Source: Gemmatimonadaceae bacterium
GTDB lineage: Bacteria > Gemmatimonadota > Gemmatimonadetes > Gemmatimonadales > Gemmatimonadaceae
Reading direction: 5' to 3'
Assembly (NCBI GenBank): GCA_040882285.1
Contig: JBBEBQ010000006.1
Coordinates: forward strand, 93,018-157,017
Length of the DNA stretch: 64,000 bases
The notes under the pieces were generated by a model, which worked only from the letters and a program-made list of their open reading frames with translations, searched no databases and had not been told where the DNA came from. Of this stretch, positions 43,378 to 51,675 are shown one piece after another. Made by a program: the position numbers and the translations under genes. Numbering within the stretch: position 1 is the stretch's first letter; every line of letters starts with the position of its first letter.

Positions 43378-43929
43378 ATGCTCGGAGCTCGCAGACACAT
43401 CGCCCTCGTCGCAGTCGTCGTCGCTGCCGGAGCGTGCGCCACGGCTCAGACCGCAGCCGACAGAGTCGCGGCCGCCGCGGTCGATTTCGTGACGCCGACC
43501 GGCGGCTCGATGGGCAGCGCTATCATTTGGCAGGATCCTCTGGGAGTCGTGCACGTGGACGGTCAGGTGCGCGGGCTCCAGCCTGGAGCGCACGGTATCC
43601 ACTTTCACGCCGTGGGTCGCTGTGACGGCGCGGCGTCGCTGGCGTTCGCGTCGGCGGGCGCGCACTACAATCCGGGCAACAGGAAGCACGGGTTGAATGC
43701 GCCGGACGGACCGCACGCGGGCGACGCGCCGAACATCACGGCGGGCTCCGATGGCCGGGCCAGCGTGAGCTTCACGACCGACCGCGTTACCCTGACCGAC
43801 GGGCCGGCGACGCTGAACGACGCGGACGGATCAGCGCTGGTAATTCACGCGCTGGGCGACGACCAGGTCACGGATCCCTCGGGCAACAGCGGCGCGCGGA
43901 TCGCGTGCGGCGTGGTGCGGATGAGATAA
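43378..43929 (+). CDS. sodC: Cu,Zn superoxide dismutase (exported)
   Basis: 183 residues from the ATG at 43378, four bases after GGAGG. Lipoprotein-type signal (VAVVVAAGACATAQ). Metal ligands: GIHFHAVGRCDG (HxH), AGAHYNPGNRKHGLNAP (His, His), GPHAGDAPNITAGSDGR (His, Asp) and LVIHALGDDQ (His), plus the disulfide Cys in GRCDG and ARIACGVVRM. Converts superoxide to H2O2 in the periplasm. The C-terminal Arg of the family appears as GNSGARIACG. Confidence 0.94.
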   Translation: MLGARRHIALVAVVVAAGACATAQTAADRVAAAAVDFVTPTGGSMGSAIIWQDPLGVVHVDGQVRGLQPGAHGIHFHAVGRCDGAASLAFASAGAHYNPGNRKHGLNAPDGPHAGDAPNITAGSDGRASVSFTTDRVTLTDGPATLNDADGSALVIHALGDDQVTDPSGNSGARIACGVVRMR

Positions 43930-43933
43930 AAAC

Positions 43934-43947
43934 GCTGCGTGCTGCGT
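43934..43947 (+). repeat. GCTGCGT x2
   Basis: Two perfect units directly after the sodC stop, followed by GCTCGCCGGG, a weaker match to the core of the composite repeat. Confidence 0.75.
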
Positions 43948-43976
43948 GCTCGCCGGGTCCGGTGCCGCGAATCAGG

Positions 43977-44411
43977 CTAAGAGCGGGTGCGCTGGCAAGT
44001 CGCGCGGGCGCGGTCCACGTGGGCCGGCATGTGGATGGCGACAGCGCGGCCCTTGCGGTCCGCGTCGCCCGTGCCGAGCGCCGCGCCGATCATCTGCACC
44101 GTGGTGGCCGACGTTCCCAGCGCGTCCACGACCATCCCGTTGGCCCCTACGCTCGCCGCCCGCTGGCGCATTCGCAAAACCATTTCGTCGTCGTCCGTCC
44201 AGACTGAATTGCCTTCGGCCGTGATGAGCGCGACCTCGTAATAGTTGTTGGGGACTTCCTTGAAACTCCCGTATACCGCCACTGCTTCGGCGCACGTCGG
44301 CGCGAAGCTGTGCTGAGGTACTGTATTGCGGACCTTGATGCCGCCGCAGGCGGTGACCGCGACTGCGGCCGCGGCGATCGCGGCAACCCTCACTGCCGAT
44401 CGGTTGGACAT
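43977..44411 (-). CDS. small lipoprotein of unknown function
   Basis: 144 residues from the ATG at 44411, with CGAGGA eight bases upstream. Lipoprotein signal VRVAAIAAAAVAVTACGG. The mature part TVPQHSFAPTCAEAVAVYGS, FKEVPNNYYEVALITAEGNS, VWTDDDEMVLRMRQRAASVG and ANGMVVDALG resembles the YbjQ/RcsF-like fold of DUF4156-type lipoproteins (NYYEVALI.AEG...A...GANG), but the identity is uncertain. Contains four Cys after the lipobox. Converges with sodC. Confidence 0.7.
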   Translation of the reverse strand: MSNRSAVRVAAIAAAAVAVTACGGIKVRNTVPQHSFAPTCAEAVAVYGSFKEVPNNYYEVALITAEGNSVWTDDDEMVLRMRQRAASVGANGMVVDALGTSATTVQMIGAALGTGDADRKGRAVAIHMPAHVDRARATCQRTRS

Positions 44412-44471
44412 TGCATCCTCGTGGTTGGACTCGTGTCTCCGGAGAGTGCAAGCGCGGGGCCGCCGGACCGG

Positions 44472-44514
44472 GCGACTTCGGATTGAGGCCGCAAGGGTCC
44501 TCAATCCGCAAGCG
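44472..44514 (+). repeat. 43-bp dispersed repeat, copy 2
   Basis: Same length and mostly the same sequence as 6606-6648. Contains a perfect 9-bp stem (GGATTGAGG 44480-44488 / CCTCAATCC 44499-44507). Lies between a lipoprotein gene and tRNA-Pro. Confidence 0.6.
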
Positions 44515-44538
44515 TCAGCTTAAGTTTGAGTGTTGTCT

Positions 44539-44612
44539 CGGGGCGTAGCGTAGCCCGGTATCGCGCCTGCTTTGGGAGCAGGAGGTCCCCGGTTCAAATC
44601 CGGGCGCCCCGA
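44539..44612 (+). tRNA. tRNA-Pro (anticodon UGG)
   Basis: 74 nt. Acceptor CGGGGCG/CGCCCCG, anticodon arm CCTGC-TTTGGGA-GCAGG (anticodon TGG), T-arm CCCGG-TTCAAAT-CCGGG, discriminator A. CCA is not encoded. An integrase remnant lies just downstream, as usual when a tRNA gene has served as an attachment site. Confidence 0.95.
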
Positions 44613-44625
44613 TGAATTCAACTAG

Positions 44626-44662
44626 CGGCTCGACATGCAGTTATGGTGTCGGGCCGTTTTTT
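44626..44662 (+). terminator. intrinsic terminator after tRNA-Pro
   Basis: CGGCTCGACA (44626-44635) pairs with TGTCGGGCCG (44647-44656), with one G-T wobble, and TTTTTT follows. It fits the end of the tRNA-Pro transcript. Confidence 0.85.
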
Positions 44663-44707
44663 CGTCCGTGATACGTGGGTCACTTTGTGTGTCCCTTTGT
44701 CCGGAAA

Positions 44708-45020
44708 TCATGTACCCGTAGCGCGGTCCGTGACCTTCCGTGTTTCGCTCATCACAGTCAGCATCGTGTTCGCGTCCGCTGCCTGATAGCACGTGAGCAG
44801 CGTCTGCGTGCCTTTCCAACCACCAGCAGCAGCCACATCAGGAAGCGGCAGGTGCTTCCGCTCGCTGGCCCACTTCCTCCGGTACGACATGCCAGGTACT
44901 GCCGTCGAGCTTGGGCAGCCCTGCGTGGCGCTCTGCGACCAACAGGGCACGGTCGAACACCTCTCGGCCTAGCGGACGATCGGGGTTGGTAGGCGACGGG
45001 GAACTGGCTGAGCTCGCGGG
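44708..45020 (-). pseudogene. tyrosine-type site-specific integrase remnant (C-terminal part, frameshifted)
   Basis: The minus strand shows GREVFDRALLVAERHAGLPK-LDGSTWH in one frame and RKWASERKHLPLPDVAAAGG followed by WKGTQTLLTCYQAADANTML in the next. The latter is the end of a tyrosine recombinase, including the region of the catalytic Arg/His and the nucleophile Tyr in LLTCYQ. The last residues are TVMSETRKVTDRAT. A frameshift separates the parts and the N-terminal half is absent. It lies ~95 nt behind tRNA-Pro, so it is likely the relic of an element that integrated there. Confidence 0.7.
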
Positions 45021-45167
45021 GACGACATAGGCGACGATTTCCCTAATCGAAAACGGCGAGGGCAATCCTAGCCTCGACATACTGGCGAGAATTCTGACGG
45101 TTCCCAAATCGCCGCCCAAGGAGTTTGGCCGCGTTCGACGCTCCCGACGCGCGATCGCCGGATTTCT

Positions 45168-46280
45168 TTACTCCCGCCCCGTTTCCCGAAATCGAAACGT
45201 GGTCTGAGGAAGCGGCATTACCCAGCCAGATGATCCTGGGAGCGCCCTTCTCAGGCTTTGCCGAAACGCACCGAGGGCCGTAGCGCGATTGAGTTGAATC
45301 GGACGAGTCTGTGATCGAAAAAAATCTTCCCAATGCGTGACGATCACATATGCCGGTCTAAGTACGACAAGAAGGCTGTCGGGCGTAGCCGAAACATTCG
45401 ATGATGTCGCCGCGCATAACACCGCCACATCGACTGCGCGTTCGGCCAGAACGTCGCTCGGCGGAAATCCAAACGGCGGCTCGCTCGGAGCGTCCTGAAA
45501 ATAGATTCTAAAGACCGGCTCTCCAGCAGGATCGGACAGGACGTCAATCAGGAATGCGTATGGCTCGCCGAGTTTCCATCCCGCGGCAGTATGAGGCAGG
45601 CTGTCGAGATCGACTTGGAGTGTGCCGGCCGCAAAGGTGTAGCTCTGTTTCCATGCCCGGAAAGTTGGTGCGTGACCGGCAGTCAGCGCCATGAAGCGAT
45701 AGGCACTGTCGCTGGAATAGTACCAGACGCCGGGCCACTCCCTTGATCCCGCAGCTGCTTCAGAAATAGCCACGACCCGCTGACCACCATTGGCTCGTAA
45801 AGCCGAGTCACCCATCAGCATGTGGCGAACGGAAGGCCCGCCGTAGACCTTGGATGAAGTGGCGCGCATCGTCGCGATGTACGGTACATCCATTAGATGG
45901 TCGTAATGGCCGTGGCCGACGAGGATTGCCGTAGCTCGATCTGCAGAGTGAGGAAGCAACTTTTCAATTGCCCCCGTGTCGGCCGAGATACGTGGCCAAC
46001 TGCGAAACAGTCGACTCAGTCGAGGGCTCACCATCGAGAGGGAAGGGGTGCTGAAAAAAGGCGCCGTCAACAAGACGTGACCCTGGTGCTCGATCAGCAG
46101 TCCCGACACTCCCAGGTATGTGATGGTAATGGCGCGCTCCGAATCGCCACACGCGCCAGGCGCGCATCCAACGGCGTGTGGTCGCGACTCCAATTGATTG
46201 TCGATGGTAGTCGGAGGAAAACATCCCACTACCAAGAGCAACGCGATCACACTGCAGTTTATTCCACGCATACATCGCAC
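45168..46280 (-). CDS. metallo-beta-lactamase-fold lipoprotein
   Basis: 370 residues. Lipoprotein signal NCSVIALLLVVGCFPP. The metal motif is ILVGHGHYDHLMDVPYIATM (HxHxDH); a further His lies in ALTAGHAPTFRAWK and the end VIVTHWEDFFRS. Shape and N-terminal TYLGVSGLLIEHQGHVLLTA resemble the UlaG/YqjP-like branch of MBL hydrolases. It is the only intact gene of the stretch between two integrase fragments. The base composition is visibly less GC-rich than its neighbours, suggesting acquisition. Substrate unknown. Confidence 0.8.
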   Translation of the reverse strand: MRCMRGINCSVIALLLVVGCFPPTTIDNQLESRPHAVGCAPGACGDSERAITITYLGVSGLLIEHQGHVLLTAPFFSTPSLSMVSPRLSRLFRSWPRISADTGAIEKLLPHSADRATAILVGHGHYDHLMDVPYIATMRATSSKVYGGPSVRHMLMGDSALRANGGQRVVAISEAAAGSREWPGVWYYSSDSAYRFMALTAGHAPTFRAWKQSYTFAAGTLQVDLDSLPHTAAGWKLGEPYAFLIDVLSDPAGEPVFRIYFQDAPSEPPFGFPPSDVLAERAVDVAVLCAATSSNVSATPDSLLVVLRPAYVIVTHWEDFFRSQTRPIQLNRATALGAFRQSLRRALPGSSGWVMPLPQTTFRFRETGRE

Positions 46281-46431
46281 GCCGCATTCACCGCTTCACC
46301 CTGTCGAACCGCAGGCCCCGCACGCCGTCGGTGCTCACCGTAAATCCCGCCACCGCACCGCGACGGTCGCGCAAAAATTTCGCGACACCAACACGACTCC
46401 CGTCCGTTTGTTGGTCCGTGTGGCGGGAAGG

Positions 46432-46512
46432 TCACCCCGAACTTGCTATGTCGCGGACCTTCCTCGGCTCGCTCATCACGGCGAGGACGCAGTTGAATCT
46501 CGTGGCCATGGT
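46432..46512 (-). pseudogene. second integrase C-terminal fragment
   Basis: The minus strand reads TRFNCVLAVMSEPRKVRDIA-SSG-stop, close to the end of the remnant at 44708 (TMLTVMSETRKVTDRA). The upstream catalytic part is not recognisable. The two fragments lie in the same direction on either side of the metallo-beta-lactamase gene. The other bases of 46281-46580 hold nothing I can identify. Confidence 0.45.
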
Positions 46513-46580
46513 CATGTTCACTGCTGCACGAACGTGCCGGCTTCTACCGGCAGACGCGGTCGTCACTGCTGGTCATCCCC

Positions 46581-49010
46581 TTACGTCGGCGAACGCGTGT
46601 TATCGAGCGCCGAGCGCACGCTTCGAAGGAGCTCCGCCGCCGTAAACGGTTTCGGCAGAAAGGGGATACCCCGATCGAGCCCCACGCGTGTGGCGATCGA
46701 CTGCTCCGTGTAGCCGGACATGTACAGCACGGGCAGCGTCGGGTTACAGGCGTGAAGGCGCGCCAGCAGCTCCGGTCCGCCGACGCCCGGCATGACGACG
46801 TCGGTCAGGACGAGATCGATGAGTGATTCATTGCGGTCGAACTGCGATTGAGCGTCGGCGCCGTTGGCCGCGATCAGCACGCGATAGCCGGCCTCACGCA
46901 GGATGCGCGTGGCGAGAACCCGGACTGACGATTCATCCTCGACGAGCAGAACGGTCTCCGTGATTGCCACCGCCGAAGCCGATGGCGCCTGTGGCAGCGC
47001 GAGGGGCGGCGCATCGGGCGAGCGGGGGAGGTAAACCTTGAGCGTGGTGCCAACTCCGAGCTCGCTGTATACCCAGATGTGTCCGTTGCTCTGCTTTACG
47101 ATTCCATACGACGTCGAAAGTCCGAGCCCCGTGCCTTCGCCGGCCTTCTTCGTGGTGAAGAATGGCTCGAACAGCCGTTTCTGCGTCTCCCTGGACATGC
47201 CGGTGCCGGTGTCCGTGACCGCCAGCATCACGTAACTCCCGGCCTCGACCGGCTCCTCGTGGAACGGCGAATTCTCGAGCTCCGCGTCGGCGGTCTCGAT
47301 CACGATGGAGCCGCCGCCGGGCATCGCGTCCCGCGCGTTGACTACGAGATTCATGAGCACTTGCTCGACCTGCCCACGGTCCGCAAGCGCCAGGCGCACG
47401 CTGTGGTCGAGTACGAGGTCGACGGTGATGTCCTCTCCGATCAGTCTCCTGATCATGCCGCTCATCCCCGTGATCAGATCGTTCATGTCCACCGGTGCCA
47501 TGTGCAGGACCTGCTGCCGGCTGAAAGCAAGCAACTGCTGCGTAAGGGCGGCCGCACGGTCGGCGGCCTTGATGATCTCCGCGACGTCGTCACCTGACTG
47601 GGACTTGTCCGGAAGCGAGGCCGCGACGAACTCGGCAAACCCCGTGATTACCGTCAGCAGATTGTTGAAATCGTGAGCCACTCCCGAGGCCAGTTGACCG
47701 ACGGCTTCCATCTTTTGGGACTGCAGATACCGCCGCTCCATCGTGTGGTGCGCCGTGATGTCCTGCGAGATGCCGACGGCGCGAAGAGGTGCCCCGGTTT
47801 CGTCCAGTTGAGACTGACCAGTGCTGTGCAGCCACAGGAAGCTTCCATCCGGGTGGAGCGCGCGATGCTGAAAGTCGAAGTTGCCCCCGGACTGGGCGGA
47901 CGCGGTGATCGTTTCCAGTACGGCGTCCCTGTCTTCCGGGTGCACACGCTCGATGAAAGCAGCGAGGGTTCCGGGGAACGTGCCGGGGGCCAGGCCATAC
48001 TGTGCTTCGAGCGTTTCCGACCAGCGGACGCTACCGTCCGAGGCGTCGACGTCCCAGATGCCGACGTTCGCGTTTACCAGCGCGAAGCGCATCCGTTCTT
48101 CCGCCGTGGCCAGCTTGGCTATCGCGTCGATCCTGGCAGTGATGTCGGTTCCCGAGCTGAACGTTCCGATCACGGTCCCCATGTCATCACGCAGCAGGGT
48201 CGAGCGCCATTCGATCAGGCGCTCCCGTCCCGTCCGGTCGATCACGGGATTCTCGATTGTGCCTAGCTTGCCGAGCATGGCCGCAGTTACCGGGAGGTCG
48301 CCCGACACGATAGTCTGAAACTTCGCGCGCATCTCTTCTCGTGTGTGCTCCGGCAAACAGCAGTCAACCCAGCTGCGTCCGATCAACTCCTCCGCGCTCC
48401 AGCCGAGCATTTCGTAGGCGTACTGGTTCACGAGGGTGATGCGCCCCTCGAGATCCAATGCGAGGAGAATTACCTGCGCGTTATCGAGATATCGCTGCGC
48501 GGCATCGCGCTCTTTCAGCAGCGCGGTCTCCGACCCGACCAACTCCCTGGTGCGGGAGCGCACCTCGCTTTCCAGCTCCTGACTGTGCTTGTCGGAGTAG
48601 TCCGAAAGCGCCTTAATGCGCAGCAGGTTCCGCACGCGCGCCCTGAGCTCGGCACGGTCCACGGGCTTCGTCAGAAAATCCTCAGCGCCCGCGTCGAGGC
48701 TGGCTAGCCGCGACTTTCTATCGTCGAGCGCCGTGATCATGATGAGCGGGATGTTGCTGGTAGCGGCGTCCGCCTTGATGATTCGCGCGACTTCGTGACC
48801 GTCCATGTCCGGCATCAAGATGTCTAGCAGGACGAGGTCGGGGCGCTGTTCTGCGATGACCGCCAGCGCCTCGGCGCCGCTTCGCGCCGTCAAAAAGAGA
48901 AACCCGTCCTGCGCGAGCATGGCCTTCAGCAGCTCGACGTTGCGCGGCACGTCATCGACTATGAGGATTACTTCCTGATGGTCGGGTAAGCCAGCACGCC
49001 TGATGATCAT
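46581..49010 (-). CDS. hybrid sensor histidine kinase with two receiver domains (REC-PAS-PAS-HisKA-HATPase-REC)
   Basis: 809 residues, soluble. Receiver 1 (~13-125) with the phospho-Asp in LVLLDILMPDMDGHEVARII. A short coiled coil, then PAS domains at ~165-285 and ~300-415. HisKA has the His in QLASGVAHDFNNLLTVITGF. HATPase motifs are LMNLVVNARDAMPGGG (N box), VTDTGTGMSRET (G1) and GEGTGLGLSTSYGIVKQS. Receiver 2 (~690-800) has the Asp in IDLVLTDVVMPGVGGPELL. The order suggests a phosphorelay input receiver at the front, fed by another protein; the decayed receiver gene immediately upstream (ATGA overlap) was probably its partner. Confidence 0.93.
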   Translation of the reverse strand: MIIRRAGLPDHQEVILIVDDVPRNVELLKAMLAQDGFLFLTARSGAEALAVIAEQRPDLVLLDILMPDMDGHEVARIIKADAATSNIPLIMITALDDRKSRLASLDAGAEDFLTKPVDRAELRARVRNLLRIKALSDYSDKHSQELESEVRSRTRELVGSETALLKERDAAQRYLDNAQVILLALDLEGRITLVNQYAYEMLGWSAEELIGRSWVDCCLPEHTREEMRAKFQTIVSGDLPVTAAMLGKLGTIENPVIDRTGRERLIEWRSTLLRDDMGTVIGTFSSGTDITARIDAIAKLATAEERMRFALVNANVGIWDVDASDGSVRWSETLEAQYGLAPGTFPGTLAAFIERVHPEDRDAVLETITASAQSGGNFDFQHRALHPDGSFLWLHSTGQSQLDETGAPLRAVGISQDITAHHTMERRYLQSQKMEAVGQLASGVAHDFNNLLTVITGFAEFVAASLPDKSQSGDDVAEIIKAADRAAALTQQLLAFSRQQVLHMAPVDMNDLITGMSGMIRRLIGEDITVDLVLDHSVRLALADRGQVEQVLMNLVVNARDAMPGGGSIVIETADAELENSPFHEEPVEAGSYVMLAVTDTGTGMSRETQKRLFEPFFTTKKAGEGTGLGLSTSYGIVKQSNGHIWVYSELGVGTTLKVYLPRSPDAPPLALPQAPSASAVAITETVLLVEDESSVRVLATRILREAGYRVLIAANGADAQSQFDRNESLIDLVLTDVVMPGVGGPELLARLHACNPTLPVLYMSGYTEQSIATRVGLDRGIPFLPKPFTAAELLRSVRSALDNTRSPT

Positions 49011-49160
49011 GCCGGCGTTAGCTCACTCGCGATCGTCGCCAGGAATGACTGATATCTGATCGGCTTCGATATGTACCCGTTGCAACCCGCGGCTCGGATC
49101 CGCTCCTCGTCGCCCTTCATTGCCAGCGCGTGGTCCTCGACTACTCAGGATGTTGGCCAT
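49007..49160 (-). pseudogene. decayed single-domain response regulator (DivK-like)
   Basis: From the ATG at 49160 the start MANILS matches the usual DivK-like beginning. A frameshift leads to VEDHALAMKGDEERIRAAGC followed by NGYISKPIRYQSFLATIASE, the last third of a receiver domain with its conserved Lys-Pro. About 85 central residues, including the phospho-Asp, are missing, as if the two similar ALAM/HAMKG stretches had recombined. The stop overlaps the start of the hybrid kinase in ATGA, the remains of a coupled operon. Confidence 0.6.
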
Positions 49161-49161
49161 G

Positions 49162-49395
49162 TCAGGCTGCCCTTGAGCGGCCGGCCATCGCCCTTCTGAT
49201 CTCGCCCGCGAACAGCTTCTGGTTCATCTCTCCCTTCTCCAGAATCACGTTCACGTAACCGTGGAGACGAGCGCGGTGCCTGGCCGGCGAGCGGCCGAGG
49301 TGCCGAGGGCGATGCGCCTGGAGCTCTTGATCGTGGCGGTCATGTAGTCCCTGGGTGCTTCCACCGTATCCGGTTATCGCGCTCCAATGCCTCAC
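49162..49395 (-). CDS. uncertain reading frame upstream of the decayed regulator
   Basis: 77 residues. Only the C-terminal part looks protein-like (YVNVILEKGEMNQKLFAGEI then RRAMAGRSRAA). The N-terminal part is His/Arg-rich and probably out of frame. The stop is two bases before the ATG of the decayed regulator, so it may be the end of a third gene of the same operon. No family recognised. Confidence 0.25.
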   Translation of the reverse strand: MRHWSAITGYGGSTQGLHDRHDQELQAHRPRHLGRSPARHRARLHGYVNVILEKGEMNQKLFAGEIRRAMAGRSRAA

Positions 49396-49678
49396 CTAGC
49401 AGGAGCGCAACCAAAAGGGACAAGTGGTTCGAAAGCCATGTCGGCGGCGATGGTTCTGCGGCCGACGGGGGTATTCCTCTTCTACGCACACTCGCAACTT
49501 CTGCGCCTAGACAAGGGACAACGACTAATCGTTGCCCCGATGGTCAACGACCCGTCCTAATCGAAACAATTCGCCCTGCCGCCGCCTGCTGCCACTGCTG
49601 AATTTGCCTCGGATTTACTTTCACACCATGCCGATTCGGGTTGTACGCCACGTCGCCTTGCAGCGCTGAGGCAGGCGA
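49396..49678. other. intergenic stretch without recognisable gene
   Basis: 283 bases between the decayed regulator region and the ABC-F gene. A minus-strand stretch reads GDVAYNPNRHGVKVNPRQIQ followed by QWQQAAAGR, which could be an old coding fragment but matches nothing I know. No promoter or terminator stands out. Confidence 0.4.
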
Positions 49679-51631
49679 TTGACTCAGATCTCCTTCAACG
49701 GCGTGGGCGTGAGCTTCGGCGCGTCCACGATATTCTCCGACATATCGTTCACCGTCGCCGCGGGCGAGCGGTGGGGGATCGTCGGGCGCAACGGGACGGG
49801 AAAGACCACACTGTTCCGTCTGCTCACCGGCGAGTTGGAGCCGTCGCGCGGAAGCGTCGTGCGCCAGCCGGGGCTGCGAGTCTCGCTGCTGGAGCAGCAC
49901 CGCGCGTTCGACGGCGCCGAGATGGTGTGGGAGGCCGCCGCCGGAGAGCTGGCCGAGCTGCTCGCGCTGGAACAGTCGCTGGTGGAGCAGGCCGAAGCGC
50001 TCGCCCACGATTCGTCCGATGCCGCGATGACGCGCTACGGCCGCGACCTCGAGCGGTTCGAGCGCGAGGGCGGCTACGAGGTCACCTCCCGGATCGACGC
50101 GGTGCTGCATGGAATCGGCTTCGATCCGGCGCGCGCGCGCGTCACCCCGGTCGCGACCTTGAGCGGCGGAGAGCGCGGACGGCTCAGCCTCGCGCGCCAG
50201 CTGGTGAGCACCGCCGACATACTTCTGCTCGACGAGCCGACCAATCACCTCGATCTGGACACGACGCGCTGGCTCGAGCAGTACCTCAAGGACGCGGACC
50301 GGACGGTCATGCTTGTGAGCCACGACCGCGCCTTTCTCGCAGCCACGGTAGACCACGTGCTGCATTTCGAGGGCGGGTCGGCCACGGCTTACACCGGCGG
50401 GTACGAGCGGTTCGTGGCGCAGCGCGAAGAGCGGCGCCTCGCGCAGCAGCGGCAGTTCGCGCAGCAACAAAGCAAGATCGCCAGGGAGACGGATTACATC
50501 GCCCGCAACCTCGCCGGACAGAACACCCGCCAGGCAAAGGGCCGGCGAAAACTGCTCGCGCGCATGCCACGACTCAGTCCCCCGGTGGGGGACGAGGCGA
50601 CGATGGCGCTGCGGTTCGAGGTGAAGGAGCGCGGGGGAGACCGGGTCGTGTCGGCCGCCCACGTTGACGTCGCGGTGGAGACTCGCACTCTCGTGCGGGA
50701 CTTCACCGGCGTGGTGATGCGCGGCGACGTGCTCGGCTTCATCGGGCCGAACGGGAGCGGCAAATCCACTTTCATCAGGACACTGCTGGGCGATCACCCG
50801 CTCGCCGGCGGGGATCTGCGGACCGGCGGGACGGTCGCGGCGGCGCACTATCGGCAGGATCTGTCCCAGCTGTCCGCGGACAGCTCCATCTATCACTGCA
50901 TCGCCGAGCTGCGCCCGACGTGGGAGCGCCGGCTCGTGCAGGGACATCTGGGCCGCTTCGGATTCTCCGGCGACGAGGTGCAGCGGCGCATTGGCTCGCT
51001 TTCGGGCGGGGAGCAGGCGCGCGTAGCGCTGGCGATGCTCATGCTGTCCGGCGCGAACCTGCTGATCCTGGACGAGCCGACCAATCATCTCGACGTCGAA
51101 TCAATCGAGGCGCTGGAGGACGCCATCGAGCGCTACGACGGGACGGTGCTGCTCGTGAGCCACGACCGCGAGCTGTTGCGCGCCCTTACGAGCAAGGTCT
51201 GGGTGCTGCACGACGCGCGGATCACGGAGTTCCCGGGCGGCTTCTCGGAGTGGGAGGAGGTGAGCGCGGAGCGGGAGCACGCGGCGCGGGTCCAGGCCTC
51301 GGAGGAGCAGGCGCTCAACCGGCTGCACGAGCGCCAGCGCGTCGCGCGCGCGGACAAGCGCGCCGTGAAGCCCGGGACCAGCGGCGGCCAGCGATCGGAC
51401 GAGCGCGTGCTCCGCCGCCGGCTCGAGGAAGCCGAAGCGCGCGTGAGCGTGCTCGAAGCGAGGATCGCGTTGGTGACCGCGGAGCTGGGGAACCCGGAGC
51501 TGTACACGCGCGCGAACGGACCGGCCGATGCCGGGCGCCTCGGCGTGCAGCTGGAGGAGCTGAAGGTGGAGCTGGACCGTTCGCTCGAGGAGTGGAGCGA
51601 CGCAGGGGCGCGCCTCGCCGCCTTCGAGTGA
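49679..51631 (+). CDS. ABC-F family ATPase (translation factor / ribosome protection type)
   Basis: 650 residues from the TTG at 49679, with GAGG seven bases upstream. Two ABC modules: Walker A GRNGTGKTT and GPNGSGKST, signatures LSGGERGRLSLARQL and LSGGEQARVALAML, Walker B ILLLDEPTNHLDLDTTRWLE and LLILDEPTNHLDVESIEALE. Between them lies the basic linker of ABC-F proteins (RRLAQQRQFAQQQSKIARET, GQNTRQAKGRRKLLARM). The C-terminal coiled coil (EEAEARVSVLEARIALVTAE) is Uup-like. No membrane domain, so it acts on the ribosome; whether on stalled complexes or against antibiotics is unknown. Confidence 0.92.
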   Translation: MTQISFNGVGVSFGASTIFSDISFTVAAGERWGIVGRNGTGKTTLFRLLTGELEPSRGSVVRQPGLRVSLLEQHRAFDGAEMVWEAAAGELAELLALEQSLVEQAEALAHDSSDAAMTRYGRDLERFEREGGYEVTSRIDAVLHGIGFDPARARVTPVATLSGGERGRLSLARQLVSTADILLLDEPTNHLDLDTTRWLEQYLKDADRTVMLVSHDRAFLAATVDHVLHFEGGSATAYTGGYERFVAQREERRLAQQRQFAQQQSKIARETDYIARNLAGQNTRQAKGRRKLLARMPRLSPPVGDEATMALRFEVKERGGDRVVSAAHVDVAVETRTLVRDFTGVVMRGDVLGFIGPNGSGKSTFIRTLLGDHPLAGGDLRTGGTVAAAHYRQDLSQLSADSSIYHCIAELRPTWERRLVQGHLGRFGFSGDEVQRRIGSLSGGEQARVALAMLMLSGANLLILDEPTNHLDVESIEALEDAIERYDGTVLLVSHDRELLRALTSKVWVLHDARITEFPGGFSEWEEVSAEREHAARVQASEEQALNRLHERQRVARADKRAVKPGTSGGQRSDERVLRRRLEEAEARVSVLEARIALVTAELGNPELYTRANGPADAGRLGVQLEELKVELDRSLEEWSDAGARLAAFE

Positions 51632-51675
51632 CCGTTCGCCAGGCGCTCCCTGAAGGAAAACCGTAGATTCTCCGC

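Noticed and set aside
45897..46343. Plus-strand frame opposite the metallo-beta-lactamase-fold gene
   Set aside because: No motif, and the opposite strand carries the full HxHxDH protein with a lipoprotein signal.
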